A DNA stretch of 64,000 nucleotides from JBBQXH01 sp963710975. GTDB taxonomy: Bacteria > Actinomycetota > Thermoleophilia > Gaiellales > Gaiellaceae. The stretch spans positions 248,001-312,000 of the forward strand of contig CAVQCG010000003.1 of NCBI GenBank assembly GCA_963710975.1, in the 5' to 3' direction. Below are positions 17,402 through 26,714 of the stretch, piece after piece (the first letter of the stretch is position 1; every line of letters begins with the position of its first letter). The notes under the pieces are model-generated. The model was given only the letters and a program-made list of their open reading frames with translations, searched no databases and was not told where the DNA came from. Position numbers and translations under genes: made by a program.

Positions 17402-18604
17402 GTGGCAGGCCACCTGCGAGAGAGGGTCGAAGGGGGAGAGCAGAAGACGACCGCGCTCGAGCTGTTCTTCGATCTGGTCTTCGTCTTCGCGATCACGCAG
17501 CTCTCTCACCTGCTGGTCGAGCACCTGACGTGGGCGGGTGCCGCGCAGACGCTCTTCCTGCTGCTGGTCGTCTGGTGGGCCTGGATCTACACGACCTGGA
17601 TGACCAACTGGTTCGACCCCGAATCGCCCGCCGTGCGCATGGTTCTGATTCTCGTCGCGCTCGCGAGCCTCTTCATGGCAATCGCGATTCCGGACGCCTT
17701 CGGCGGGCGCGCGGTGATGTTCGCGGCGGGCTACGCGGGGCTCCAGATCCTGCGGAACGCGTTCGCGGTTCACGGCAGCCCTCCAGGGAGCATCCATCGA
17801 GAGAACTTCTCCCGGATCCTCCTGTGGTCGATCGGAGCGGCAGTGCTGTGGGTAGGTGGCGCGTTCCTTCCGAGCGACGCTCGAATCGCAATCTGGATCA
17901 TCGCGCTGATCGTCGACTACGCGGGCCCGTATGCCGGCTACTGGGTGCCCGGCATGGGTCGCGTCGGCACGACGGACTGGCAGATCGAGCCGTCGCATTT
18001 CGCAGAGCGATTCCAGCTCTTCGTCATCATCGCGCTCGGGGAGTCGATCGTGGTCACCGGCCTGACGGCCTCGAGCCTCGAGCTCGACGGGCCTCGAGTC
18101 ATGGCGATCGCGATCGCCTTTCTCAGCTCGGCAGCCCTGTGGTGGCTCTACTTCACGTACGTCTCGCGCATCGCGCAGCTCCGGCTCACGCTGTCGGACG
18201 ATCCAGGACGCCTGGCACGCGACGCGTACACGTACATCCACATCCCGATCGTGGCGGGGGTCATCGTCACGGCGGTCGGCGACGAGCTCGTGATCGCCCA
18301 TCCGACAGACCGCTTCGACGGGGCCGAGCTTGCGGCGCTCGCGGCAGGCCCAGCCCTGTACCTGATCGGGCACGGCCTCTTCCGGCTGCGGATGGCGGGC
18401 TCCATCAGCTGGAAGCGGATGTCGGCGGCCGGCGGATGTGTCGTCGCCGGATTCCTCGGGGTCGCGATGGACGCGATCTGGGTCGCGGCGATCATCCTCG
18501 GCATCCTCGTCGCGCTGATCGCCTCGGAGCACATCGCGGCGGCCCGACGTCAGGCACGGGGTGAGGCCAGCCCCATCGAGCGGTTGGTCCGTTCGGGGTC
18601 CTGA
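17402..18604 (+). CDS. Low temperature requirement protein A (LtrA) family
   Basis: 400-aa membrane protein with about twelve hydrophobic segments. The family N-terminus ALELFFDLVFVFAITQLSH is unmistakable, as are WAWIYTTWMTNWFD and the central HFAERFQLFVIIALGESIV. LtrA was named from growth at low temperature in Listeria, but its biochemical role is unknown. GTG start 2 nt after the previous stop, in line with a two-gene operon. Confidence 0.88.
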   Translation: MAGHLRERVEGGEQKTTALELFFDLVFVFAITQLSHLLVEHLTWAGAAQTLFLLLVVWWAWIYTTWMTNWFDPESPAVRMVLILVALASLFMAIAIPDAFGGRAVMFAAGYAGLQILRNAFAVHGSPPGSIHRENFSRILLWSIGAAVLWVGGAFLPSDARIAIWIIALIVDYAGPYAGYWVPGMGRVGTTDWQIEPSHFAERFQLFVIIALGESIVVTGLTASSLELDGPRVMAIAIAFLSSAALWWLYFTYVSRIAQLRLTLSDDPGRLARDAYTYIHIPIVAGVIVTAVGDELVIAHPTDRFDGAELAALAAGPALYLIGHGLFRLRMAGSISWKRMSAAGGCVVAGFLGVAMDAIWVAAIILGILVALIASEHIAAARRQARGEASPIERLVRSGS

Positions 18605-18658
18605 GCGTTACCCCTTCGAGGGGTCGAGGCCGTCGCTCCGGGGAGCGATGCATGAGCC

Positions 18659-19984
18659 GTGGCGAACACGGGCGTCCTCAGTCGTCGAGGCTTCCTGCGA
18701 ACATCGGCAGCCGCGGGTGGGGCTCTCGCGGTGGCTCCGTTCCTTCTCCCCAGTGCCGCCGCCGCTCGTTCGGGCAAGTCGCCCGGGGTCACCTTCTCCA
18801 CCGACCCGGGCATCAACTTCGAGCTCCTCTTCTCGTTCGGAGCGACCGCGTACGGGACGGGTGAGTTCGGCCCACTCCTGACGGCGGCGAACGAGGTCAA
18901 CAGACGCGGTGGAACGCCGAAGGCCGTGTTCGAGGTCTTCCACGACCTGGCCGTTCGCACCCGGAGCTACGCCCAGGAGGCGGATGCGGCCGGCAACGCC
19001 GTCACCGCTCGCTCCGCCTACCTTCGAGCCGCCGGGTATTTCGACGTTGCGCTCTTCTACGTGCTCGGCGCCGGCGGGAAGCAGAAGGAGACCCAGACGT
19101 ACACCGAGATGCAGGCGTGCTGGGCGACGGCCGCTGCGATGTCGCCGACACCCATCGTCCCGGTCTCGATTCCGTACGAGGGGACGACGCTTCCCGGCTA
19201 CCTGATGAAGCCGGATGGCTCTGACACGCCGCGGCCCACCGTGATCCTGAACAACGGGAGCGACGCGCAGAACATCGACCTCTACGCCTTCGGGGGTGTC
19301 GCTGCCGTCGAGCGAGGCTACAACGCGCTGATCTTCGAGGGCCCCGGTCAGGGTTCGATGCTCTTCGAGCGCAAGATCTACTTCCGGCCCGACTGGGAGA
19401 ACGTCGTCACTCCTGTCGTCGACTTCCTGAGCGCCCGTCGGGACGTCGATCCGGCGAGGATCGCGATCGTCGGCTGGAGCTTCGGCGGGGAGCTCGTCTC
19501 CCGGGCAGCGGCGTTCGAGCACCGGCTCGCGGCCGTCGTCCTCGACCCGGGCGTGGTCGACTACTTCGCGTCGTGGACGCTCCCGCCGGTCTTCCTGAAG
19601 CTGATCCGTGCCGGGAAGCGCCAGGCCGTGAACGACGGCTGGGTCGACTTCCTGAAAGGCGCGACCCCGGTCGAGCGGTTCACGATCGCGAAGCGCACCG
19701 AGATATTCCCACCGTCCGACCCCTTCGATCTGTTCACGACGATGGAGCAGTACACGTCGAGGAACGTGATCCATCAGATCACCTCGCCGACGCTCGTTCT
19801 CAGCCCTCAGCTCGAGCAGTTCTTCCCCGGACAGCCAAAGGAGCTCTACGAGCTGCTGACGGCACCGAAGGAGCTCGTGCGCTTCACAGTCGCCGAGGGC
19901 GCCCAGTATCACTGCGAGCCCATGTCACCGCAGTTCCGCAACGAGACGCTCTACGACTGGCTCGCCGGCGTCTTCGCCGGCTGA
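18659..19984 (+). CDS. Tat-exported alpha/beta hydrolase
   Basis: 441-aa secreted serine hydrolase. The N-terminus has a twin-arginine signal (LSRRGFLRTSAAAGG, then an Ala-rich hydrophobic stretch), pointing to Tat export. The catalytic domain has the nucleophile elbow VGWSFGGELVS, an acidic residue in LSPQLEQFFP or nearby, and a late His in EGAQYHCEPMS. The layout resembles FrsA/acylaminoacyl-peptidase-like hydrolases with a helical N-terminal cap. GTG start. Substrate unknown. It converges on the enoyl-CoA hydratase. Confidence 0.82.
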   Translation: MANTGVLSRRGFLRTSAAAGGALAVAPFLLPSAAAARSGKSPGVTFSTDPGINFELLFSFGATAYGTGEFGPLLTAANEVNRRGGTPKAVFEVFHDLAVRTRSYAQEADAAGNAVTARSAYLRAAGYFDVALFYVLGAGGKQKETQTYTEMQACWATAAAMSPTPIVPVSIPYEGTTLPGYLMKPDGSDTPRPTVILNNGSDAQNIDLYAFGGVAAVERGYNALIFEGPGQGSMLFERKIYFRPDWENVVTPVVDFLSARRDVDPARIAIVGWSFGGELVSRAAAFEHRLAAVVLDPGVVDYFASWTLPPVFLKLIRAGKRQAVNDGWVDFLKGATPVERFTIAKRTEIFPPSDPFDLFTTMEQYTSRNVIHQITSPTLVLSPQLEQFFPGQPKELYELLTAPKELVRFTVAEGAQYHCEPMSPQFRNETLYDWLAGVFAG

Positions 19985-19999
19985 GCTCTTTGCCAGCCT

Positions 20000-20779
20000 C
20001 TACGTTCCGGTGAAGCGCGGCTCGCGCTTCTCTGCGAACGCGTTCGCAGCCTCCCGTGCGTCGTCCGACTGGGCGAGCAGCCCGTAGGCCAGCCGCTCGA
20101 GCAGGATCCCACCTTCCCTCGAGGTCTCGGGCATCCGATCGATCGTCGCCTTGGCGAGCTCGACCGCAAGGCGCGGCTGCGTGGCAAGGCGCTCCGCAAG
20201 GTCGAGCGCGCGGGAGAGGGCGCTCCCAGTCGGGACGACTTCGGTCACGAGTCCTGCGGACAACGCCGTGTCAGCCGGGATCCGGTCGCCGAGGAGGATC
20301 AGCTCCTTCGCCTTCGCGGGGCCGACCATCCTGACGATCCTGTGCGTGCCCCCCGAGCTCGGAACGATGCCGATCGCGACCTCGGGGAGGCCGAACACGG
20401 CGGTCTCGTCGGCGATCCGGAAGTCGGTGGCAAGGGCGAGCTCGAGACCGCCGCCCAGGCACCAGCCGGCGATCGCGCTGATCGTCGGCTGCGGCAATGC
20501 CGCGATACGCTCGTACACATCGCCGGTCTCGCGGTAGTAGGCGAGGATCGCCGCCGGATCGACGTTCCGCAGCTCGTTGACGTCGGCTCCGGCCGAGAAT
20601 GCCTTCGCGCCGCCGGTGACGACGATGCAGGGCGCGGCCTTCACGACCTCGCTCTCGAGCGCTGCGCCCAGCTCGCGCTCGAGGGCGGCCGAGAGCGCGT
20701 TCAGCTTCTCCTCTCGCCGGAGTCGGATGACGCACGTGGTGCCTTCGAGGGCAACCTCCACCAGCGGGCTGGCCGTCAT
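20000..20779 (-). CDS. Enoyl-CoA hydratase/isomerase family protein
   Basis: Crotonase-fold enzyme of 259 aa acting on CoA thioesters. The oxyanion-hole segments are GGAKAFSAGADVNEL and IAGWCLGGGLELALATD. The active-site Glu is in FGLPEVAIGIVPSSGGT. The C-terminal trimerisation helix is complete. Its ATG overlaps the stop of the SDR gene by 4 nt, so it is the third gene of an operon with a 2-hydroxyacid dehydrogenase and a dienoyl-CoA-reductase-like SDR, suggesting acyl-CoA degradation. Confidence 0.88.
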   Translation of the reverse strand: MTASPLVEVALEGTTCVIRLRREEKLNALSAALERELGAALESEVVKAAPCIVVTGGAKAFSAGADVNELRNVDPAAILAYYRETGDVYERIAALPQPTISAIAGWCLGGGLELALATDFRIADETAVFGLPEVAIGIVPSSGGTHRIVRMVGPAKAKELILLGDRIPADTALSAGLVTEVVPTGSALSRALDLAERLATQPRLAVELAKATIDRMPETSREGGILLERLAYGLLAQSDDAREAANAFAEKREPRFTGT

Positions 20780-21589
20780 GACGGCCCGGCCAGCGGAGGT
20801 GGCGGCTCACCGATGCCCCAGGCGTCGGCGCCGCCGTCCACGACGATCGTCGTTCCCGTGACATAGGCCCCCCCGGGTGAGGCGAGGAAGGCGATGACGG
20901 AGGCGACCTCCTCGGGGCGGCCCAGGCGCCCGAGTGGAACCTGGGCCTCCCACCGAGCGACCGCATCGGCGCCGTAGCCCTCGAGCCCTTCCGTCAGGAT
21001 CGAGCCCGGCGAGACGCAGACCGCCCGGATACCGAAACGGCTCCACTCCGACGAGAGCGTGCCGGCCGAGGTTCTCGAGGGCCGCACGCGCAGCGGAGGC
21101 GTGCGCCATTCCCGGTAAGCCCCGGCGCGGGCTGAACCCGATGAAGACCACGACGCCGCGCCGCGCAGGGATCATCGACCGCGTTGCGACGAGCCGCGTC
21201 AGGTCCCACGCGGCGTCCACGGCGAGGCGATGAACTGCCCGCCAGCCGTTGCTCGAGATCTCTTCGGCCGGCGCAACGAACTGTCCGCCCGCGTTGTTGA
21301 CGAGGACGTCGATCGGCCCGAGCTCCTCGATCACCCGATCGACGAGCCCCTCGACCTGCTCGGGATCGCGGACGTCCGCCTGCTCCGCAACACACGCCGC
21401 GCCGGCGGAGTCGAGCTCTGCGCGGACGGACTCGAGCGGCTCGGCCCGGCGCCCGCAGATCGCAACGCGGGCACCGGTTCGCGCGAGCTCGAGTGCCGTC
21501 GCTCGCCCGATCCCGGTGCCGCCGCCGGTCACGAGTGCGACCGAGCCCTCGTTGGCATCGGCCGCGAGCGGCGAGCGAAAGGCGATCAC
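20776..21589 (-). pseudogene. SDR oxidoreductase, 2,4-dienoyl-CoA reductase-like, frameshifted
   Basis: Short-chain dehydrogenase of about 270 aa when the frame is restored. The NAD(P) motif is VTGGGTGIGRATA and the NNAG motif is LVNNAGGQF. The usual Tyr-x3-Lys is replaced by AHASAARAALENL, as in dienoyl-CoA/trans-enoyl-CoA reductases. After ENL the reading frame slips: removing one base near 21063-21068 restores AGTLSSEWSRFGIRAVCVSPGS. The GTG at 21589 overlaps the upstream stop and its own stop overlaps the next ATG, both by 4 nt. It may be a sequencing error or a true loss. Confidence 0.82.
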
Positions 21590-22515
21590 AGGCGTCTCAC
21601 GGCGTCCGCCGGCTCGCCGCCCTCGAGGACCGTCCGGACGGACAGGACGGGTCGTCGACAGACGGCTTCCTCGGCCTCGACGCTGTACCACGCCGAGTGC
21701 GGGTTGACGATCAGGGTCGGCAGATCCGGCGGCGTCTCCACCGGTGGCTCGACCGGGAGCACGTCGAGCGCCGCTCCCGCGAGATGCCCCGACGCGAGCG
21801 CCTCGTAGAGCGCCTTCTCGTCGACGAGGCGGAAGCGGGCGGTGTTCACGAGGATCGAGCCGGCCGGCATTCGCGCGATCTGGGCGGCGCCGATCAGGCC
21901 TGCCGTCTCGGGTGTGAGGGGCACGTGCAGCGAGAAGGCCTCGCACCCGGAAAGCAGCTCGTCGAGGGTCGCCGGCCTCACACCGGCAGACGCGACGACC
22001 TCGGACGGCACGACCGGATCGCTCGCCCAGACCTCGAAGCCGAGCGCGAGAGCACGGCTCGCGAGCGCGGCCCCGATCCGTCCGAAACCGATGATGCCGA
22101 GGCGCGTACCGCGGATTCGTCGCAAGGGCCCTGCGGCGGTGCAGTCCCAGCCGCCCGCGCGAACATCGCGGTCGAGCGCCACGACCCCACGCAGCAGCGC
22201 GAGGAGAAGTGCGAGCGTCGAGTCGGCCATCTCCTCGATGCAGTAGTCCGGAACGTTGCAGACCCACACCCCGCGTTCCGTGGCGGCGCCAACGTCGATG
22301 TGGTCGAAGCCGACGCTGCAGGTGGCGACCACGCGGAGTCCCGGAAGCCTGTCGAGCTCGGCTGGACCGATCGCCTGATCGGGGCTGATCAGCAGGCCGG
22401 TGACGTCGTCCCCCTGCCAGGGGGCAGCCCCGAGCTCGATGTCGGCGCCTGTCCCGTCGAGCAGCTGCCGGACCAGCTCGTCGGAGAAGTACGGGTCAGC
22501 GATGAGGACTCGCAT
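21586..22515 (-). CDS. D-isomer specific 2-hydroxyacid dehydrogenase
   Basis: 309-aa NAD-dependent dehydrogenase. The Rossmann motif is GIIGFGRIGAAL. The catalytic Arg falls in NTARFRLVDEKAL, the Glu in LPVEPP and the His in VNPHSAWYS, so the triad is complete. It is close to the CtBP/phosphoglycerate dehydrogenase-like branch. First gene of the operon with the SDR and enoyl-CoA hydratase. A strong hairpin (22535-22562) separates it from the upstream FAD oxidoreductase gene, so it likely has its own promoter. Confidence 0.88.
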   Translation of the reverse strand: MRVLIADPYFSDELVRQLLDGTGADIELGAAPWQGDDVTGLLISPDQAIGPAELDRLPGLRVVATCSVGFDHIDVGAATERGVWVCNVPDYCIEEMADSTLALLLALLRGVVALDRDVRAGGWDCTAAGPLRRIRGTRLGIIGFGRIGAALASRALALGFEVWASDPVVPSEVVASAGVRPATLDELLSGCEAFSLHVPLTPETAGLIGAAQIARMPAGSILVNTARFRLVDEKALYEALASGHLAGAALDVLPVEPPVETPPDLPTLIVNPHSAWYSVEAEEAVCRRPVLSVRTVLEGGEPADAVRRL

Positions 22516-22534
22516 CGTCGAGCGCGAGTCTAGA

Positions 22535-22562
22535 AGGAGAAGGCCCGAGTGGGCCTTCTCCT
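22535..22562 (-). terminator. Hairpin terminator downstream of the FAD oxidoreductase gene
   Basis: 12-bp perfect stem (22535-22546 with 22551-22562) with a GAGT loop. It lies 25 nt beyond the stop that the FAD oxidoreductase would have if its 3' frameshift were corrected. As sequenced, the reading frame runs through it. Confidence 0.7.
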
Positions 22563-22587
22563 GTCGCCGTCTCCCTGGTTGCTCTGG

Positions 22588-23969
22588 CTACGCGCTGATC
22601 GGATGGTTCGCCAGGAAAGGTCTTTCGGGTCTACGCTCGCCCTGATCTCGCTGAGACGCCGGTTCGTCTCGGACCCGAACGCCGTCTGGCTCTCGAGCGG
22701 GCGCTCGGCGAAGTTCGAGTAGGTCCCACCGGTCGACCACTGCTCGAGTCCGGACACGAGAGCGTCCAGGCTCGCTGCGGTTGCGGTGGCGATCTCCGGG
22801 CTCATCGGGATCCCGACGCCGTAGACGATGAACGATGCGTCCATCATCGGGAGAGCACCATGATCCTGCGGAGTCCGGCCGAGTGCGCCGCCGAGGTGGC
22901 GTACCTCGACGGAGACGAGCGGCGAGCCCGAACCCGGCCCTGCTGCCTCGAGAAGCGCCTCGATGGTCTCGCTCGTCAGGTCGGCGAGGAGTGTGTGATG
23001 GCCGAGCCCGGGGACGGGGTGCTCAGGGTCCATATGAAGCTTGTGCAGCTCTGCTGCGGGCATCGTCTGCACGGTGTCCATGAAGGTCGGAGCGATCTCG
23101 CGGAGCGGAGCGAGAAGCGCATCGCCGTCCTCAGGAGTCCCGAGATACGCGGCCTCGATCCCGACGAAGGACTTCCCGCGAAGGAACTCCGGAACGTCCG
23201 GGATCGGTGGAACCTGGAGCAGCCGGACCAGCGAGGTCATCTCATCCGGGACAGAGTCGACCCACGTCGCGTAGCCGTTCAGAACATCGCGGGCGTGCTC
23301 GATCGGCCAGAGCATCATCCCGGCGTAGATCTCGGCGACGGGGAAGAGCCGGAACTCCATCGCGGTCACGATGCCGAAGTTGCCGCCGCCGCCACGAAGT
23401 GCCCAGAAGAGCTCGGGCTCGTTCTCGGCATCGGCCCGGACGAACTCACCGTCTGCCGTGACGAGCTCGATGGCGAGGATGCTGTTCGTTGCCATGCCGT
23501 ACTTGCGTGCAAGCCAGCCGATTCCCCCGCCAAGGCTGTATCCGACGACGCCAACGTCGGGCGAGGAGCCGGCGAGCCCTGCAAGGCGGTGCTCGGCGGC
23601 CGCTTCCGCGACCGCCTGCCAGATTGTCCCCGCCTGGACACGGGCCGTCTGAGCGTCTGGGTCTATCTGGACGTCGTTCAGCGGCGACATGTTCAGCAGG
23701 ATGGCGTTGTCGAGGGATTCCCGTGCCGCTGCCCCATGGCCGGTGCCCTGGGCAGCGACGCGGAGGTCATTCGTCCGTGCGAAGCCGACGACTGCCTGTA
23801 CGTCCTCACGACCGGCCGGGAAGACGACGGCCACGGGTCGCTGATCGGCGACGAGGTTCCACGCCTGGCGGGCGGTGTCCCAGCCTTCGTCCTGCGGGAG
23901 GACGACCTCACCGAGAACGGTGGAGCGAAGTGTGAGCAGATCCCTCTCGGCGCTGTTCGTGTCCAGCAT
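22588..23969 (-). CDS. FAD-linked oxidoreductase, berberine-bridge-enzyme type, 3' frameshift
   Basis: About 460-aa flavoenzyme of the BBE/6-hydroxynicotine-oxidase-like group. The FAD domain has the likely His flavinylation site GTGHGAAARESL and the motif VGYSLGGGIGWLARKYG; the second (Cys) attachment residue is absent, so flavin is probably mono-covalent. ATG at 23969 follows AGGAGG. Near the end, VDPKDL should continue FLANHPISA and stop at 22588. One T is missing in the A-run at 22616-22618, and the sequenced frame instead reads on to 22530 through a terminator hairpin. I give the corrected end. Substrate unknown. Confidence 0.8.
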
Positions 23970-24067
23970 GTCGTTCCTCCTGACAGTCGAATTCATTGGC
24001 GGAGTCTGGCCTGGCGGTCGCGGGTGGACAGTGCGGTCAGCCGGCGTCTGGGGTCGGGATAACCCGC

Positions 24068-25129
24068 CTATTGGCGTACGGTGACCTGCACGCGCTGGAC
24101 GCCATTGTTGACGTACCCGCCGAGGTTCTGCGCGGGCTCGAGTGGCTGCGTGTTGCCTTCGGCGTCGCGGGCGCGGCAGCACAGCTCGACGTCGCCCGCG
24201 GCATCTGGTCTCCACACGAAACGCCACTGACACCATGCCCAGGGGGACTCGACATCGCGATCGAGCTCGGCTGCATCCCAGTTCACGCCTCCGTCCGTGC
24301 TCACCTCGACGGCGGCGACGGGCGCAAGGCCCGACCAGGCACGGCCCTCGAGAATCACCTCGCCGAGGTCGACCGTACGGGTGCGAGCGGGAAAGCCGGG
24401 AATTCCCGGCGGAATCATCAGAGCGCGCGGGAGCATGCGCGTGATCGGCGTCCCGGGCTCGTCCGGCTCGTGTCGGACGACGTAGGCGACGACCTGATGG
24501 TGCCCCTGGAACCGCTCCGCGACGGCGTCGATCGAGACGAGCCACTTGACGCTCGCCATCCCGTACCAGCCCGGAACGATCAACCTGACCGGGAAACCGT
24601 GCTGTGGCAGGAGGGGCAGCCCGTTCATCTCGTAGGCGACGAGTGCGTCACCGCCGAGTGCCTCCTCGACGCTGAGCGAGCGCTGGTAGCTCTGCTCGTG
24701 CCCGAGCTCGATTCCGCGGTCGCCGCTGGTGAAGACGAGCTCCAGCGCCCCGTCGCCAATGCCCGCCTCCCTCAGGATCTCCGCGAGGGGGGTCCCGCGC
24801 CAGCGGGCCGTTCCGACGCCGTCCTCGAACCAGGGTTGGCTCACTGGGCGATCGGCCAGCCGCCCCCGGCCGTTGCCTGCGCATTCCATCGTCACGACGT
24901 GCTCGACCGCGGTGAGGGAACGAAGCTCGGCGAGCGTCAGCTGGCGTGGTCGCTCGACGAGGCCGCCGATCGAGAGCCGCCAGGCGTCGGCGTCGATCGC
25001 CGGGACGTCGTAATGCGTCAGCAGGTAGTGGAGGCCCGGCGGGGTGATCGGATAGCGGAGCGCCTCGAGTGGAAGGCCGTGGTTGCGCTTCGCCTGCTCG
25101 AGCTCGTCATAGCCGAACACGTCCGTCAC
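24068..25129 (-). CDS. Sulfite-oxidase-family molybdenum oxidoreductase
   Basis: About 353-aa molybdenum-cofactor enzyme. The Moco domain has the Mo-ligand Cys in VTMECAGNGRG and the family segment VRLIVPGWYGMASVKWL. The C-terminal Mo-co dimerisation domain follows, with ILEGRAWSGLAPVAAVEVS. No signal peptide and no haem domain are visible, so it is probably cytosolic, closer to the stand-alone sulfite oxidase-like proteins than to SorA or YedY. The GTG at 25129 begins the homologous region (VTDVFGYDEL); an upstream ATG at 25165 is possible. Confidence 0.82.
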   Translation of the reverse strand: MTDVFGYDELEQAKRNHGLPLEALRYPITPPGLHYLLTHYDVPAIDADAWRLSIGGLVERPRQLTLAELRSLTAVEHVVTMECAGNGRGRLADRPVSQPWFEDGVGTARWRGTPLAEILREAGIGDGALELVFTSGDRGIELGHEQSYQRSLSVEEALGGDALVAYEMNGLPLLPQHGFPVRLIVPGWYGMASVKWLVSIDAVAERFQGHHQVVAYVVRHEPDEPGTPITRMLPRALMIPPGIPGFPARTRTVDLGEVILEGRAWSGLAPVAAVEVSTDGGVNWDAAELDRDVESPWAWCQWRFVWRPDAAGDVELCCRARDAEGNTQPLEPAQNLGGYVNNGVQRVQVTVRQ

Positions 25130-25208
25130 GGGCGGTGGTCTATCACATTGCCGACGCGAGCCCACTTTCGGTTTGATAGCGGGTCGGCCTGATACAACGC
25201 ACCGAACG

Positions 25209-26627
25209 ATGCTGCGGGATCAGCACGGGCTCGAGATGACGGCGGCCGGAACGGCCGTCGTTGAACACTACGACCGGGCCGTACGCGAGCTTCTTCACTA
25301 CGGCCCCGCGATGCTGAGCGCCCCCGAGGAGGCGTTTGCCGAGGATTCCACGTGCCCGATGGTCAACCTGCTTCGGGCGTACCTCTGCCTCATGTCCACC
25401 GAGACGCGCTACCTCGAGTGCGGGCGCACGATGATCGAAGACTTCCGGGCAGAGGTGCCGCCCGACCGACTCCTGCCGCGCGAGCTGGCACACCTGCGCG
25501 CCGCGGAGGCGCTCACGGGCGAGGACATGATCGGGGCGAGCCTCATACTGCGCGAGGTCACCCGCGAGTATCCGCGCGACGCGCTCGCCCTCCATGTCGG
25601 TCACAACTTCGACTACTTCACAGGCGATGCGCTCGCGTTGCGCGATCGTGTCGCCGATGTGCTTCCGTTCTGGTCCGAAGACGATCGACTGTACGGCCCC
25701 GTGCTCGGGATGTACGCGTTCGGGCTCGAGGAGGCCGGCGACTACAGTCACTCCGAGGAGGTCGGTCGACACGCGCTCGAGCTCGACCCGCGCGACGTCT
25801 GGGGCATGCACGCGGTCGTCCACGATCTCGAGATGCAGTCGCGATTCGGGGAAGGGGTTCGGTTCTTCGAAGAGCGCATGGACGACTGGGCGGACGGTAA
25901 CTACTTCAAGGTGCACAACTGGTGGCACTACGGCCTCTACAACCTCGAGGCCGGCAACATCGATCGCGTTCTCGAGGTCTACGACGAGCGCATCTTCAGC
26001 GAGCCGGCGCGTGACGTCGCCGTGAAGATGTGCGATGCGTCGGCGCTCTTGTGGCGCCTCCTCCTCGAAGGCGTCGATGAGAGCCCACGGTGGCGCGCTC
26101 TTGCGGAGGTCTGGGAGCGGCTCGTCGATGCGCCCTGCTTCGCCTTCAACGACATGCACGCGGTCATGGCGTTCGTCGGGGCAGGAGATCTCGCCAGGGC
26201 CGAGTCGCTCGTCGCCGATCGTGAGCGCTACCTCGCCGAGCCTCATCCAGGGGTGACAAACCGCGCGATGACGGCACGGATCGGACTCCCGGTCTGTCGC
26301 GCCGTTCTGGCCTTCGGGTCGGAGCGGTACGGCGAAGCGGTCGACCAGCTCCTGCCGATTCGCCATCACCTGAACGAGTTCGGCGGAAGTCACGCACAGC
26401 GCGACGCGGTGCTCCGGACGCTCCTCGAAGCCGCCATCCGAGGCCGCCGTTTCGACACCGCGCAGCTCGTTCTCGCCGAGCGGATCACCGTGAGGCCTGG
26501 GAGCCCGTACAACTGGCTGAAGCGCGGGCAGCTCGCACGGGTCGAGGGTGACGAGTCGCAGGCATGCGCCGCCGATCGGAAGGCCGAGGCGCTCGTTCGC
26601 GCGTCCGGGCTCTCGGCAGCGGCCTGA
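25209..26627 (+). CDS. TTC38-like tetratricopeptide repeat protein
   Basis: 472-aa all-helical protein of the TTC38 type. Repeats of about 34 residues run through most of the length, including the conserved block WGMHAVVHDLEMQSRFGEG, then FFEERMDDW and KVHNWWHYGLYNLEAG. Members of this family are widespread but have no settled biochemical role. The ATG at 25209 is used; a start at 25173 is also open. It diverges from the sulfite-oxidase-like gene and precedes ftsH. Confidence 0.75.
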   Translation: MLRDQHGLEMTAAGTAVVEHYDRAVRELLHYGPAMLSAPEEAFAEDSTCPMVNLLRAYLCLMSTETRYLECGRTMIEDFRAEVPPDRLLPRELAHLRAAEALTGEDMIGASLILREVTREYPRDALALHVGHNFDYFTGDALALRDRVADVLPFWSEDDRLYGPVLGMYAFGLEEAGDYSHSEEVGRHALELDPRDVWGMHAVVHDLEMQSRFGEGVRFFEERMDDWADGNYFKVHNWWHYGLYNLEAGNIDRVLEVYDERIFSEPARDVAVKMCDASALLWRLLLEGVDESPRWRALAEVWERLVDAPCFAFNDMHAVMAFVGAGDLARAESLVADRERYLAEPHPGVTNRAMTARIGLPVCRAVLAFGSERYGEAVDQLLPIRHHLNEFGGSHAQRDAVLRTLLEAAIRGRRFDTAQLVLAERITVRPGSPYNWLKRGQLARVEGDESQACAADRKAEALVRASGLSAAA

Positions 26628-26714
26628 GCCCACCCCGAATCTCCTTCTCCGAACGTTAAGAACGCTTCACAGTCATCGGCAGAGAGCCCTCGGGCAGCTA
26701 CCGTATGTCTGTCA

